Assembly: GCA_027382625.1 (NCBI GenBank)
Contig: JAJKFJ010022920.1
Coordinates: 1-64,000, forward strand
DNA from: Tetmemena sp. SeJ-2015
Taxonomy: Eukaryota > Ciliophora > Spirotrichea > Sporadotrichida > Oxytrichidae
Direction of reading: 5' to 3'
Length of the DNA: 64,000 nt
In this document: positions 49,037 through 60,066 of the stretch, one piece after another
Layout: the number at the start of each line of letters is the position of its first letter
Position numbering within the stretch: the first letter of the stretch is position 1
Program-made: the position numbers and the translations under genes
Notes under the pieces: model-generated
What the model was told of the DNA's origin: nothing
Database searches by the model: none
The model's input: the letters and a program-made list of their open reading frames with translations, nothing else

Positions 49037-50075
49037 TCACTATTAGTTTTGCTCCTCTCTCATTTTCCTCATGCCTTCAGCAACAAGCTTCATTCTGTTT
49101 TATTCAGCGATAAGCTCTTCTCTAGTTTACTTCTTTCCGAAGAGTGTGATCTTGGAGGGTTGATGAAAAATAAAATTCCTTTCTAAGTTTGATGCTTGAA
49201 GATGCTCTTCTTGTAGTCTGGGAACTCATTCATCATCTTAGTAGCTAGTTCCTATATCATAACTTGCCTGTCAGCGTAGGTAGCTTGTGCATCGTAGTTT
49301 CTCAGACATTGAGCCACAGCACTTTAGGCGTTATCAAGAGCGTAACTTAAAGGAGTTTTGCCCTCCTGGTTCTTTATCCTCGCTATCTTTTTGTTCTTCT
49401 TCATCAGGAAATCGCAAATCTCCAACTACCCGTCTCTTGCTGCGAAATGAAGCACAGTATCCCCAAATTTGTCTTAAATTATAAATTATGAGCATCATTT
49501 TAAGTCTTGGTGCTCTAGATTAGTTCTAGTGTCCTTGGCAAGAATGTTAACGACATCAACATGGCCAGCCTCGGCTGCAAGGAAGATGGGAGTTTCATTG
49601 AACTTGTTCTACACCATGGGGTTTATGCCTTTGTGCAGCAAGTAGAGAGACATCTTGGCTTAGCCACCCTTGCACGCGAAATGGAGTAGAGTGTCGCCAA
49701 AGTTATTCTTGTAAGTGATAGGATATGATGGACCCTCGAGGAATATAAATTAAGTGATAAATAGGGGGCACTAAATGTGTGTGAGAGGAACTTGATAACG
49801 TTAATAAGTCCGTGTGCTGCTGCCAAAAGCATGATTTCTCCTCCACTCTTTCCAAGGATGTGGACACCCACCTTCCTCAATCATTAATTTTTCAAGTTAG
49901 TAAGCACTTAAGTGTTTTTATTATCTCTAAATGCTGCCTCCGCCTCAAGTCTGAGGTAATGGGCTCACACTCGCCTTCCAGTTCCTCAATAGTCATGTCT
50001 ATGTCATTTAATTGGCTTCATCCTCTTGAGCTTCTCATCCACATAGAGGTCGTCAGATATCAGTTTCCTGTTCAT
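49037..50075 (-). CDS. Ankyrin-repeat protein, rich in resolved IESs
   Basis: Starts near 50075 with MNRKLISDDLYVDEKLKRMK. Ankyrin repeats follow: GEIMLLAAAHGLINVIKFL, NNFGDTLLHFACKGGQAKMS, NETPIFLAAEAGHVDVVNIL, KFGDTVLHFAARDGQLEICD and NQEGKTPLSYALD. The C-terminus is a helix, KKQTREELIAEQNRMKLVAE, ending EEQNQQ at TGA 49037-49039. Three IESs (49738-49790, 49471-49508, 49160-49194) each join ankyrin or helix segments at the exact expected register. The first 150 bp of coding is less certain. It is likely a protein-interaction adaptor. Confidence 0.75.
49160..49194. other. IES, pointer CATCAA (minus strand)
   Basis: TTGATG copies are at 49160-49165 and 49189-49194. Deleting 29 bp joins KSIFKHQ to PSKITLFGKKQT in the ankyrin gene. 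Confidence 0.8.
49471..49508. other. IES, pointer AAGAC (minus strand)
   Basis: GTCTT copies are at 49471-49475 and 49504-49508. Deleting 33 bp removes an in-frame TGA and joins TNLEHQD to KFGDTVLHFAA, one ankyrin repeat boundary. Confidence 0.85.
49738..49790. other. IES, pointer TTCCTC (minus strand)
   Basis: GAGGAA copies are at 49738-49743 and 49785-49790. Deleting 47 bp joins LINVIKFL to EGPSYPITYKNNFGD. Confidence 0.85.
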
Positions 50076-50410
50076 TCCTTCTTTCTAAATTATAATTATC
50101 GATTTAATCTCAAGAGAAAATCTATTCTTTTAGAATTTATTTAAGGTTTTAGAAAAGCTCATGGAGCAAACTAAGCAAAGATTGAATGAATATTTTTGTC
50201 TGATCATCAGTTATAAACTTTTAATATTACTCACTTAAATAGAACTTTTTCATTAAGTTCGGAATGAAGAAGACTCTATAAGAATTGTTTCAAGATCAAT
50301 GCTGATTTATCCGATGAACTCTCTTGATGGGTATTCATTTTAACTTAAAGAAGGGAGACACCAATAAAAGTCAAGTTAAACCAAAAGTCAGGTCCAAGAT
50401 AAATTGGCTT

Positions 50411-50939
50411 TCATTTAATGGGAGTCACTTGCCTCAGCTACAACTTATCAATATAATGGTAATTGATAGATTGCACTGGAAGTGACGATACAACTTGGAA
50501 ACTATGGACAGCTTATAAGCATGCTATCTGTGTTAAAGAGGTGATCTACTTGCCACTTGCTCAGGGGATGGCACTGTCAAGGTCTGGGACTTCTTTTCAT
50601 CTAAGTTGATTTCCATGAGAGTGGGGACTTCTTGAACACCTAATAAATAATCTGAGTTATAAGAGCAAGTATACTTTCAGAGGACACGTGGACTCTGTCA
50701 ACTCCATTCAGTTCTAACCCTACTCCTTGCAAAGAAGCATATTTTATAACCATCATCTTTGGGATATCAGGACCAATCTCTGCGTCCAGACTTTCTTACG
50801 CTTCTATTGAGAAGACAAAATTATTCATTTACTTATCAGTGCAGTTTAACTTGAGAGTAAGGAATATAAATCTTAAACAAATTTCATTATAGGGAGATAC
50901 TATTGCCTCAGCTGACTGCGATGGAATCACTAAGATTTG
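50411..50939 (+). CDS. Even-numbered MDSs of scrambled SPAG16/PF20-like WD40 gene
   Basis: On its own this stretch gives only WD40 fragments: TGSDDTTWKLWT, GDLLATCSGDGTVKVWDF, HESGDFLNT, KYTFRGHVDSVNSIQF, RTNLCVQTF and GDTIASADCDGITKI. Each fragment is bounded by a short sequence that recurs at 53.2-55.2 kb. Segments and their bounding pointers: 50475-50511 (ACTGGAAGT, TATGGACAG), 50537-50592 (AGAGGTGA, TGGGACTT), 50609-50648 (ATTTCC, AATAAAT), 50666-50727 (CAAG, CTCCT), 50757-50796 (CTTTGGGATATCA, CAGACTTTCT) and 50836-50939 (TCAGTGCAGTTT, ACTAAGATTTG). A first segment begins at TCATTTA 50411-50417. The last contains a normal GTAAGG...TATAG intron at 50857-50892. Spacers are AT-rich and 16-39 bp long. 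Confidence 0.85.
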
Positions 50940-51410
50940 CTTCTCAATAGGGAAATTGGATTGAATTGATAGGTTCATTATGTAATTCAAAGTCTCTGGC
51001 ATTAAGATCGACAAAATATTCTTATAACTTTAACATAAACTGTTAATATTCTTATTTAATTGATGTCCATTGAGATGGGATTATGCTTTTTGTACTTGGA
51101 GAGAGGTCAATCAATAATTATAGATGTGTAAATATTGCTCTTACCTCAGGCTTATCATTGTTCTACTAAAAACATTATTCCTTATTTCTATCTTGACTGT
51201 CGATAGGACGAATAGAGAGAAGATTTATAATAAACCCATCATCATTATTATCTTCATAGATGAAAACTCACATAGCTTTCTTCTCAAAAACTTATAAGAT
51301 CAAAAGCTGTCTAGCACTTACGATTCATAAATAAATAATGTTTTAAATTCTGTTAGTCATCAGGTATTTAATTCCTCTGAGTGAAGCTCTGCTTAGAGAG
51401 TCTCTCCATG

Positions 51411-52195
51411 TCATTTCAAGAGAGTGTCCATCTTACTCGACTCTAAAGCAAGGCTGTTAGTATTTAGAGAGAACTTATTCAAGTTAGAAGTTATAACAAA
51501 TGAGATTAGCACTTCTATCTTGTTTCCATAAGTGTAATTGTACAAACTGTCATAATTATTGCAGATTAGCATCCATTAAATAATGATTATGATGTGCTCA
51601 GCCCATTTATGATGTCATTCTTTATTTGAATCTCCTTTTACACTTGCATGACAGGATGGGGACTTCCAAAGAGTGGCCTCACTTTTACTAAGGGTTACTT
51701 GGCAGGTGTGAAGTACTCCTTATAGTAGGGTGTATTGTAGTAAAACTAAGGAGATAAAGGGAGCACTGGCTCAAGGAGTATCTTAAACTGGAGGTGGCTC
51801 AATCACCCTCGACACTATCTTAGGCCGGTTCACAATATAATTCAAGAATTAGAGAAAAAGAATATATATGAAACGCTCTATTTATCCTTCATCATCGACA
51901 GGGTCATAATATTTGCTGCTCTATTTGTATCGTTCATTTGCAGCTATAGATAATTGCTTTGCATCTGATAAGAACGTTTGATCTCATCCAATCACTGCTT
52001 AAACTCTGACTCTCAAAAAATATTGAAATTTTCTCTACTAGGCTTTTAAAATCTCTCCTGTTGCCAATTTATTAAAAAGAAGGAAGTATCTTACTTTGTT
52101 CAATTCAGCTGGATTTCTGTATTTTTTAATCTACTAGTATCATTTAAACTTTTCCTGAGATCCACTTTGTCATACACATCAGTCTTCAGACTCAT
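51411..52195 (-). CDS. Unknown protein lying inside the scrambled locus
   Basis: Starts MSLKTDVYDKVDLRKSLNDT at 52195. It continues in pieces: DEIKRSYQMQSNYLQLQMND, KIVSRVIEPPPVQDTP, FYYNTPYYKEYFTPAKQPLV, VRPLFGSPHPVMQV and YNYTYGNKIEVLISFVITSN, with the final helix LALESSKMDTLLK before TGA 51411-51413. The frame changes between pieces suggest three or four IESs. The N-terminal half looks like a coiled coil and the C-terminal half like a beta domain. No family was recognised. Confidence 0.5.
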
Positions 52196-52219
52196 TAATT
52201 TTTAATCTTATTTATAATT

Positions 52220-53209
52220 ATGCAAGGATTTAATTGTACTTTGAGAGAATAGCTTAATTAATCCTCAGTGATCATAAATTATGAAAATGAGAAAGTGACA
52301 TGTGAAGCATTTTAACTAAATGAAATAAGACCTCCTAACTTCAAAGCTTTTGTTCCTCTTCTCAAAATATTTTGCAAATCATCTACACAGTCTTCAACAA
52401 GGGCCGCTGTTAGAATTAAATCATTGTAATAATTGAGACTTAGATCGAAGGCGATGGAAATGGCTATCCACTAACTCCAGATGATGAGCTGGAGAAAACT
52501 ATGGGATCTATGTGGGCCACTAAATAAGGCCTCAAGCCTATTCATTTTATATATTTCGATGCCTCTTTTCTGCGATCACTTAGATTGATCAATCATTTTA
52601 AGTTACCCATCTATGTCACTCCCACATTTGTGCAACGTCTCGGCAGCGAAGAAGACTTGTTTGAGTAGCTAAATAGAGTGCAGACGATGACAGTTTGGAT
52701 CAGAATCTATCATGGAAATGAAGAAAACCAATTAAAACCCACTCTATATAATGAAATGAATGTTTCGTCTCTGTAAGTTATCATTTTAGTATTTATGAAT
52801 TATTTAGCACCTCTATGGGTATCCGCAGATACATGACTTCGATTTTTTGATTAATGGCAGCCAACAAGAGTTGCTTTCAGTCTTCAATAACAATGGAAAT
52901 TATTTTTACATCTCAGAGGGAGGAGTTTGCTTCTTTGCGAATTATGAATACTTAGAAGAATAGGAATAATTAGCTGCTACTAACTAGGGCTACCCTCAAG
53001 ATTGCTTTCGCTCTTAGTTTAATCTACAGCTTAAGGCTCTACGATGGACCGATCATTATTCATCTTTCCTAAAAGCTTAATCATAGATCCAAGATCAAGA
53101 AGCAAGAAAAGGGTATTTAAACTGTAAAACTTTGAAATCCCCATTCAATTAGATTCTACAATTTTAATTTGGAGAAAGCAAGGGTGTATAAGTTTAATTT
53201 ATAATTTGA
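52220..53209 (+). CDS. Unknown protein, divergent partner inside the scrambled locus
   Basis: Starts MQGFNCTLREQLNQSSVIIN at 52220. Then come NEIRPPNFKAFVPLLKIF, IIYTVFNKGRCQNQIIVIIE, PLTPDDELEKTMGSMWATKQ, LPIYVTPTFVQRLGSEEDLF, GSQQELLSVFNNNGNYFYIS and SFLKAQSQIQDQEARKG. Frame breaks lie near 52370 and 52780. TGA is at 53207-53209, one base before the ATG of the WD40 gene, so the true end may be slightly earlier. Its start is 24 bp from the divergent gene's start. No family was recognised. Confidence 0.5.
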
Positions 53210-53210
53210 A

Positions 53211-55198
53211 ATGGAAGGAGGAGCAGAGCACGATTTCCTAAACGATAACGCCGAAGAGAGCCCAGATCAAAATCAATACGCCCTTGAAGGTAAAAACTTA
53301 CAAGCCACAGCATCAAACTTTGAACTGCGCAATTATTCTAGAAACTATGCGTTACTTACTTTAAATATAGAGGTTGAACTAACTGAAGACAGTAAAGGGG
53401 AGTTCAGCTATAAGGAGGTTAGTGACATCAGCGATATCACAGAGGAATCTTACCCCGATGGCATGTCTCAGTATGGAGCGGGCGCTAAAGATCTTGAAAA
53501 CTATGAAAAGCTCATTTGAAGAAAAAAAGATTGAAGATCCTGGAGGGTAAGCTTAAATCACTCATTCATCACTCTTGAATTTAGATGACTAGACTTCAGT
53601 TGCTATAACTTTAATCATCATCGCATTTAATTTGAATTGATTATAGCACCCGACTGGAGCACTCAGACGAATTCCTAAGGAACTTTTTCATTTGAAATTT
53701 AATCTTCAACCTACAATTTTAAGGAAGACTCTAGACTCTTTCCAGCAAGAATGGTTTGAGCTCAAGGCAAAAGGACAACTAAACATTGAAAAGATGCCCG
53801 CTCTCCCAGAGATCTACAAGATCAACATTTGCATCATTTATGATGATGACTTGAAATTATTGGGGAACTCTCCGCCCTTCAGTAAGAGTTAGATGAGGCG
53901 CGCATCACTGCAGAGAAAGCAAGATCTACTTATGATAAGCTGCGCAAGCAAAGAGACTTCTAGAAGATCAACCACAGGCGAGTGCAGCAAGAGAAGTAGA
54001 AGCTGAATTCGGATATTGGCAAGCTAAAAAAGACCTATGAGCAGTATTAGGAGCAGTTTAAGAATCTTTCTGGTAATTACGAGACTGCTGTCAAAGAGAA
54101 GATGCTCATGAAGCTTGAAAAAGACCGTCTGTATGCGAAAGTAGAGAACCTGGAAAATAACCTCAGACAGATAGAGGAGAATCAAGTACTCGAGAAGAAA
54201 GAGAAGGACGAAATTTAGAAGAGACTTGAGGCAGAAGAAGAAGGGAGAAATAGTGAAACCAAAGGGCAATCCATCTGTCATACCTGCTAAGGATAAGCCT
54301 AATCCAAACCTATAGGAGATATTCGAACCCATCAATTTTTAAAAAATTAAGAGGTAACTTATGATTAATTCACATCTCTCTATGCAAAAGACTTTAAGGG
54401 TCATTTATTGGTGCATGGAAATAGAGGAGCTACAATCCTAAGAAAGCAATTATCGCAACTGGAAGTTCAAGAAATATGGACAGTCCCCAACGGAGATTTA
54501 ATAATGAGTGGAGAAGGTCATTTAGACTGGATTGGTGGCTTAGCTTTTAGTCCTAGAGGTGAAATAAAGCAAAAAATTGTAAAAATATGGGACTTTGTAA
54601 ATGCTAGTTGCGCTTATCCTTTAGGACGGTAACCTGTTTAAATTATTTCCCATTAATTTTTTTAAACTTTTTATATTTTTTTGGGAAGCAATAAATTTGG
54701 GGGATTTAAATGGCCAAGGAAAAAAAAAATTTTTTTTCCTTTTTATTCTAACCCTCTCCTGTATGTTCGTGAGTGGAGCAGGAGACAAGACAGTCTCACT
54801 TTGGGATATCATTAGAAATAAATATCAGACTTTCTACGGTCACAACAATGCAGTCAACTCAGTGCAGTTTTTTGAATCCTTTCTAACTAAGATTTGGGAC
54901 GCGAGGATGGTGAGAGACTTCAGCAGTTTGACAGTGGCTTGCCCTCTGCAAACAAAGCAATTTTGATAAGAGCAACACTTATGTACTCGTGGCAAGTGAA
55001 GATGCAACCGTCAAAGTGTAAGTGCAATATAATAAGCCACAATTTTTAATCACTTTTAGTTTCAATATGCAGAGCAAAGAGAAGGAAGCCGAGTTAAAGG
55101 GCCACGAGGATGCAGTGCTGGATCTAACCTTCGACAGTGGCAGAGATGGTTACTTAGTATCTGCAAGTTCAGATTGCTCCTTCAGAGTCTGGCAGTGA
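53211..55198 (+). CDS. Odd-numbered MDSs of scrambled SPAG16/PF20-like WD40 gene
   Basis: N-terminus MEGGAEHDFLNDNAEESPDQ, a central coiled coil (NLSGNYETAVKEKMLMKLEK, LYAKVENLENNLRQIEENQ) and a C-terminal WD40 array, as in SPAG16/PF20, a protein of the axonemal central apparatus. WD40 pieces here: IWTVPNGDLIMSGEGHLDWI, SGAGDKTVSLWDI, YGHNNAVNSVQF, KIWDARMVRDF, VASEDATVKVFNMQ and GYLVSASSDCSFRVWQ. Missing parts are supplied by 50411-50939. Pointers here: TCATTTA 54401-54407, ACTGGAAGT 54458-54466, TATGGACAG 54475-54483, AGAGGTGA 54555-54562, TGGGACTT 54588-54595, ATTTCC 54645-54650, AATAAAT 54690-54696, CAAG 54715-54718, CTCCT 54756-54760, CTTTGGGATATCA 54799-54811, CAGACTTTCT 54826-54835, TCAGTGCAGTTT 54859-54870, ACTAAGATTTG 54886-54896. 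An intron lies at 55018-55059. TGA is at 55196-55198. Confidence 0.85.
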
Positions 55199-55363
55199 CC
55201 ACAAACCACCACTATCTCTTTTAGGCTTTAATTATAGTTTAAGCTATTTTTATTTAACTTTCTTCTAATCAAATTCTTAAACTCTAAAGCACTAAGCTAC
55301 TACTATTACTACTATTATTATAAACTCTTATAATTATATTAAAAATTAATAGGAGTCTAAAAA

Positions 55364-56248
55364 ATGAGAGTCCTCTTACTTAGACATGCAGAGAGTCAAA
55401 ACAATTCAATTAAGCTACAGCAGCCAAGCCCTGAGTACATTGAACTCAGAGAAGAGGACCCCCCACTCTCGGACCTGGGAGTGGCTGACACATTAGTCTT
55501 TGTTGAAAAACTCAAAGCCTCCTATAAAATTAAATAGGGACAAAATATTCACTAGCGCTTTCAGAAGGAGTCTGCAAACTGCTCATCACATAAGAAGCCA
55601 GCTAGAAGATGTTCCTATTTTATGATAAGTTGAAATATTTTAAGTTCCTATAGCTTTGATGACGAAGTTGCATGAGTAAGGAGGTTGCCATTTGAAGGGT
55701 TAAATAATGCCAGGTCTCTCTCTATCATAAGTTAAAGAGATCATCCCAGATATGGCAATTCACGAGAGACCACAAGCTCAATTAAAAGAGGGAGAGGAAG
55801 AAAAGTAAAATGAGAAATTGCCTCCTACAGCATAAATAGACGAGCATGGTTGGTGTAAGTTAAGCAAGTTGGAGACAACTTTTCATAAATGATCATATCT
55901 ATATAAGCACTCTTTTTAACTGAATAGTGCACTGCAAGAGCAAAAGAAGTCTTAAAGGATTTCAAGGAGCTTTATGAGGAGCACAAAGGGCAGACTGTAC
56001 TAGCAGTTTCCCATGGCAAGTTCATAAATCTACTTGCCTGCATGTTTACCAACAACCTAGGGAATGAAGATGCCAAGCTCTTTAACCTTTATTTTACTTG
56101 CTTATCGTTTTCTTCTCTCTTTATCCCGAAGAACAATGCTTTTGCAATATTGGATTTCTTCGTGAACAAGAACGAACATCAAGGGGAAGGCAGAGAATTC
56201 GTTGACGTCAAATTCACAGCCTCTAATATTGTCCTCCACAGGATATGA
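55364..56248 (+). CDS. Histidine phosphatase (phosphoglycerate-mutase superfamily)
   Basis: The catalytic RHAES motif is at the start (MRVLLLRHAESQNN), followed by the branch motif FTSAFRRSLQTAHHI and a second catalytic His in VLAVSHGKFINLLACM. It ends VDVKFTASNIVLHRI at TGA 56246-56248. IESs at 55526-55546 (AAAAT) and 55645-55651/55612-55618 (TTCCTAT) restore these motifs, and an insert from GTGTAAG near 55858 to about 55930 must also be removed to join DEHGW to CTARAKEVLKDF. The superfamily removes phosphate from small molecules or proteins; the substrate cannot be told. Confidence 0.8.
55526..55546. other. Short IES, pointer AAAAT
   Basis: AAAAT copies are at 55526-55530 and 55542-55546. 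Deleting 16 bp joins LKASYK to IFTSAFRRSLQTAHH, restoring the phosphatase branch motif. Confidence 0.8.
55612..55651. other. IES, pointer TTCCTAT
   Basis: TTCCTAT copies are at 55612-55618 and 55645-55651. Deleting 33 bp removes an in-frame TGA and joins QLEDVPI to ALMTKLHEQGG. Confidence 0.85.
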
Positions 56249-56396
56249 GAAGACATATTCTCTTTTCTTCTCTCTTTCAGTAGAACGATAATTAATTAGC
56301 ACATTTATTCTTCCAAGGTTTATTTCTTCTATACTTCTCTGCAAGTGTGAGATTTGATAAATTTAGAGAGAAATAAGTAAGTTAATTTGGAGCAAA

Positions 56397-59300
56397 ATGA
56401 GCGATGTAGCCCAGCTAGACAACATAAATGACTTTCATTCGCATCTCACAGATTAGACCAAGGCCATTCAGAGAGATTTCTCAAGTAAATACTAAAGCGC
56501 TAATTTAGAAATGCTTTTATTTTATCAATTGTCTCTAATGAAGATATGCTTATAGAGTCAACAGCTGATTTAATGAGTCTGAAATTAAATCTCAATAATT
56601 ATTATCTTTATCAGGAAAAGTTTCAGAGATAGGAATACAAATGCACATCTCGACTTCAAACAAGTCAGCTACGGAAATCCACAAAGTATAAAATTATGAA
56701 TGCGTAACAAAGTAATCCAGGAAAGAAGGGTCTAGGAAAATTGGGTTTCAAATTTAAAAGCCAAACTGGGTCAGTTAAAGCGTACTACCTTTAAGAAGTA
56801 AGAAGAGAATAAGTCTAAAGGAAATTTGAGATTTCCTTTCTTCATTTAGGTTTGACTTTATACTGATGAATTAGAGTTTTACAAGTATAACTTTTATAGA
56901 AAGCTTACCTCCCATCGAAAAGAAACACTATGATAGAGAGTCAGATTATAAGTAATGAGGAATAGGTAATTTACTCTAATAAATGCAAAGGTTCAGAGGA
57001 GATGTGGCAAATTAACTTCTAGCTAATCATAGGTTAACTGATGATGAGGGTTACTAATTTCCACGTTAGCAAAGACAACCCTAATCCTTTAATTAATATG
57101 AAGTATATATATACTCAAGAAGTCTTAAATGTTGGTTCCACCTCCTGTAGTAATCGACCCCAAAGCATATCAGAATTATGAGCCTGTCTTATATCAAATC
57201 CAACAGATAAAAGCAATTTAGCTGAGCACAGAAATAAAGAAAGTCAAGAATTATGAAGAATTATTGCAAAGTCTCTTAATTTTATTATAATAAAGGAAAC
57301 TTACTATGAGAAATAGAGAAGTATAGTTTAAAGGCCTATAACAATTTGAAGAATATATTTGCAGTGATTAGCTCTAAAAGATTAAGATTTTATAATAATT
57401 TAAATGGAATTTAATTCGATAGCCACTCCACGAACTTCTAAAAGCCTAGTTTAAATGCAAATTAGGTCTTGCTTTTGCTGGAAGCCAGATGATGTTCAGA
57501 AATATCAATGACATTCACAAGTCTTGAAATTATAAAGACTCAATTTCTACTTTCCTATCAGATTAATTTTGAGAAGAAGTACAGGAGTGTGTCAAGGGGC
57601 AGCAATAAATCTTCTCTGCATAGATTATTCAAATGGCAAGATAGAAATGGCTTGCTGAGGTAAATACTTTAAAATAATTGACCAATTTTCTATAGAACAA
57701 TCTCGAATATAAACTTATTAATTGAGCAATAATTGATGAGTCAGTTGGTCCTCTCTCAAAATAAATGACTTCAATATGCTAATACTATCTCAATGGACAC
57801 TTAGATCCACGATTTGAAGAACTTCTTCGTGTCGAACAATCCCAACATAGATAGACCCTTCCACTACTACGCTTCAGGCAATTAAACTTTGAACCTTAAT
57901 AAATAGCTTTATAAGATTTAAGAAATGCATTCTTAAGATCTGGTTTACTACAATTAGCCATTTGAGAACCGAGTAGACGAGGTGATAAGGTTATCAGTGG
58001 ACTTTGACGAGATATGGGAGCGAGGTTCTCGCTTACTGGACGAGGTGAAATAGACCTTCCTCTCTTTCAAAGATCAGGTCAACAAAGCTTCAAACTTACA
58101 GCAGATGCCTACTCTCCCAGTCCACTTCATGCCCTGGGCCTCTGATGTTCAAATAGACATGAAGCTCAAGCAATTTGAAGTTATCAAAGAAGATCTACAG
58201 CGCTTCCTGGCCAGGATCCCCAAGCATACTATGATGCACAAGCTCAGGAATCAAATGCTCAAGGATCTGCAAAAGTACAAATACGAGATAGAGAGAATAA
58301 AACCTTTTCATCTTACTGTTTAGTGATCATAGGAAGCCAATATACCCGCCTGCTCTTATCAATGAAATAAGTAAGGGTATTAGAGTTTTTGTTCACACTC
58401 AGTAGAATAATCCCGTGAAAATGCCAAGGTATAATGCTCTTAATGGGGTTAGAATATGCTTCGATTATATAATCAACATCCTTAAGTACGAATACTCACA
58501 CATGCAAATCAAACTTAGACAGTAGTCTAACTTTATTAAGGGCCGTTGCTTTGTGGATCCCTAGCTTACGAGGATCTATGAGGTAGTGAACTATCATCAT
58601 GGACCCAAGAAATTTGGACAGGCAGTTTTCAATGAACCCTCATTAATTATAGAAGAGCTATATGCTGAGCCTGACTCTTTTTTAGTGTTGGAGATTCTTG
58701 GAAAGCCTTGCAACCCAAAGAAACTATTCATTGAGACTTCTCATCTAGAGCAAGCCTATCGGATGGACTGCTATGCCTTTGTAAATTTATGCTTGGATTT
58801 GCAGAGAGGCCATTTTAAGTTTGTGTGAGTTATTTACTTTCAGAACGATGGGAAAATCAATTCATGACTCATCCCTCGCTCTCTGTAATAATTATAGGTA
58901 ACTATTGTTTGAAATTACTTCGATTACAAGGACCACGAGTCTATCTCTAAAAGAGATCCTACCTACAAGTGCACTGGATTCCACGTGTTTATCCATTTTA
59001 CTCGCGGGCACGCCCCAGTCAGGCCAACTATTAACATCAACATACTAAAGATAAGCTTCTCGTTTCTAACTTCTTCAATTTGGAAGGCATATCATCAAAC
59101 ACTCCGAGGGAGAGAAGTAAGTATTATCATTTTATCTTTGCGACAGCGGGTATTAACCCGCCCAGAAAGAAGAAATAGAAGAAGCTTAAGCCTGGTGAAG
59201 AGCCAGTACCTGAACCTGAATTCGATCGTAAGCAACGTCTTTACTCTTATCTGTCTCTATAGCTGCTAATAATCTCTATTTTCAATAGGTGATCCCTCAA

Positions 59301-59906
59301 TATTGCCTTTTGTTTTAATCGGGAAGGGTATGGATTAGAGACTTCTACAACTGGCTGTGGGACATGTGGGACGAAGACTGCTTCTACAACCTTAACCTCC
59401 TAGTCCAGCTCATTCTTTAAAATCATCAACGCTCTAAACATTTTTGATCCAAATTATTCAGATAAAGGAGGAAGGTGAAAATGCCGACTGTCTCCTCGCT
59501 GATCTCAAGAGAGCTGATTGAGGCTGAGTACGACCTGATTGGTTATGGCGTTGTGGCTGTCAACGACATCAACGGCAAGATTAACTACGGAGACTACAGC
59601 TTAAGCAAAATTAAATAGAGGGGAAATTTAATGCTATGGCATTAGAACGATCTATATGGAACAACTTGAAAAGTCAAAGGTCAAATAGAACTAAGGACAT
59701 AAGAATTTCTTTCCCAAAGCCCTCAAAGTAGGAGATCATTCCTCAGTTCCCTCCCAAGGAAGCCAAATCCAAGTATATCTACTCAGAGCTACCATGCTCA
59801 TGGCAATAGATCCATATTTATAAAGAGAGAAGCAAGAAACAATCTTGACTTCGATTGTTATTCCAAGGGAGATGGAGAAAATGAAACCAGACTTCTATGT
59901 CGTATG
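56397..59906 (+). CDS. Large protein with C2-like C-terminal region
   Basis: Starts MSDVAQLDNINDFHSHLTDQ. A helical middle follows (VIRLSVDFDEIWERGSRLLD, DMKLKQFEVIKEDLQRFLAR, MLKDLQKYKYEIERIKPFHL), then GVRICFDYIINILKYEYSHM, KFGQAVFNEPSLIIEELYAE and PDSFLVLEILGKP. Near 59340-59600 come FYNWLWDMWDEDCFYN and AEYDLIGYGVVAVNDINGK, which with PSQGSQIQVYLLRATMLMAI recall C2 domains. It ends PREMEKMKPDFYVV at TGA 59904-59906. Frame breaks near 56520, 56900, 57300, 57660, 58320, 58830 and 59270 mark IESs or introns. It may be a ciliary or membrane-associated protein; more than one gene is possible. Confidence 0.5.
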
Positions 59907-60066
59907 AATAGAAGAAAAAAATAACATATCACTCGGCAAACTTATAATCATAATAATCATAAAATTCTAGGCTTTTGGGAAAATACTTGATTAAATTAGT
60001 TAATTGATACTATTTTTTATGAGTTATTAAACTTTCTTCTCCATGATAGTCGAGAAAAAAACTGAT

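Noticed and set aside
50411..50939. Reading the 50.4-50.9 kb WD40 fragments as a decayed pseudogene
   Set aside because: Every fragment is intact, ends at a word shared with the second locus in matching order, and a normal intron is kept. Scrambling explains all of this; decay does not.
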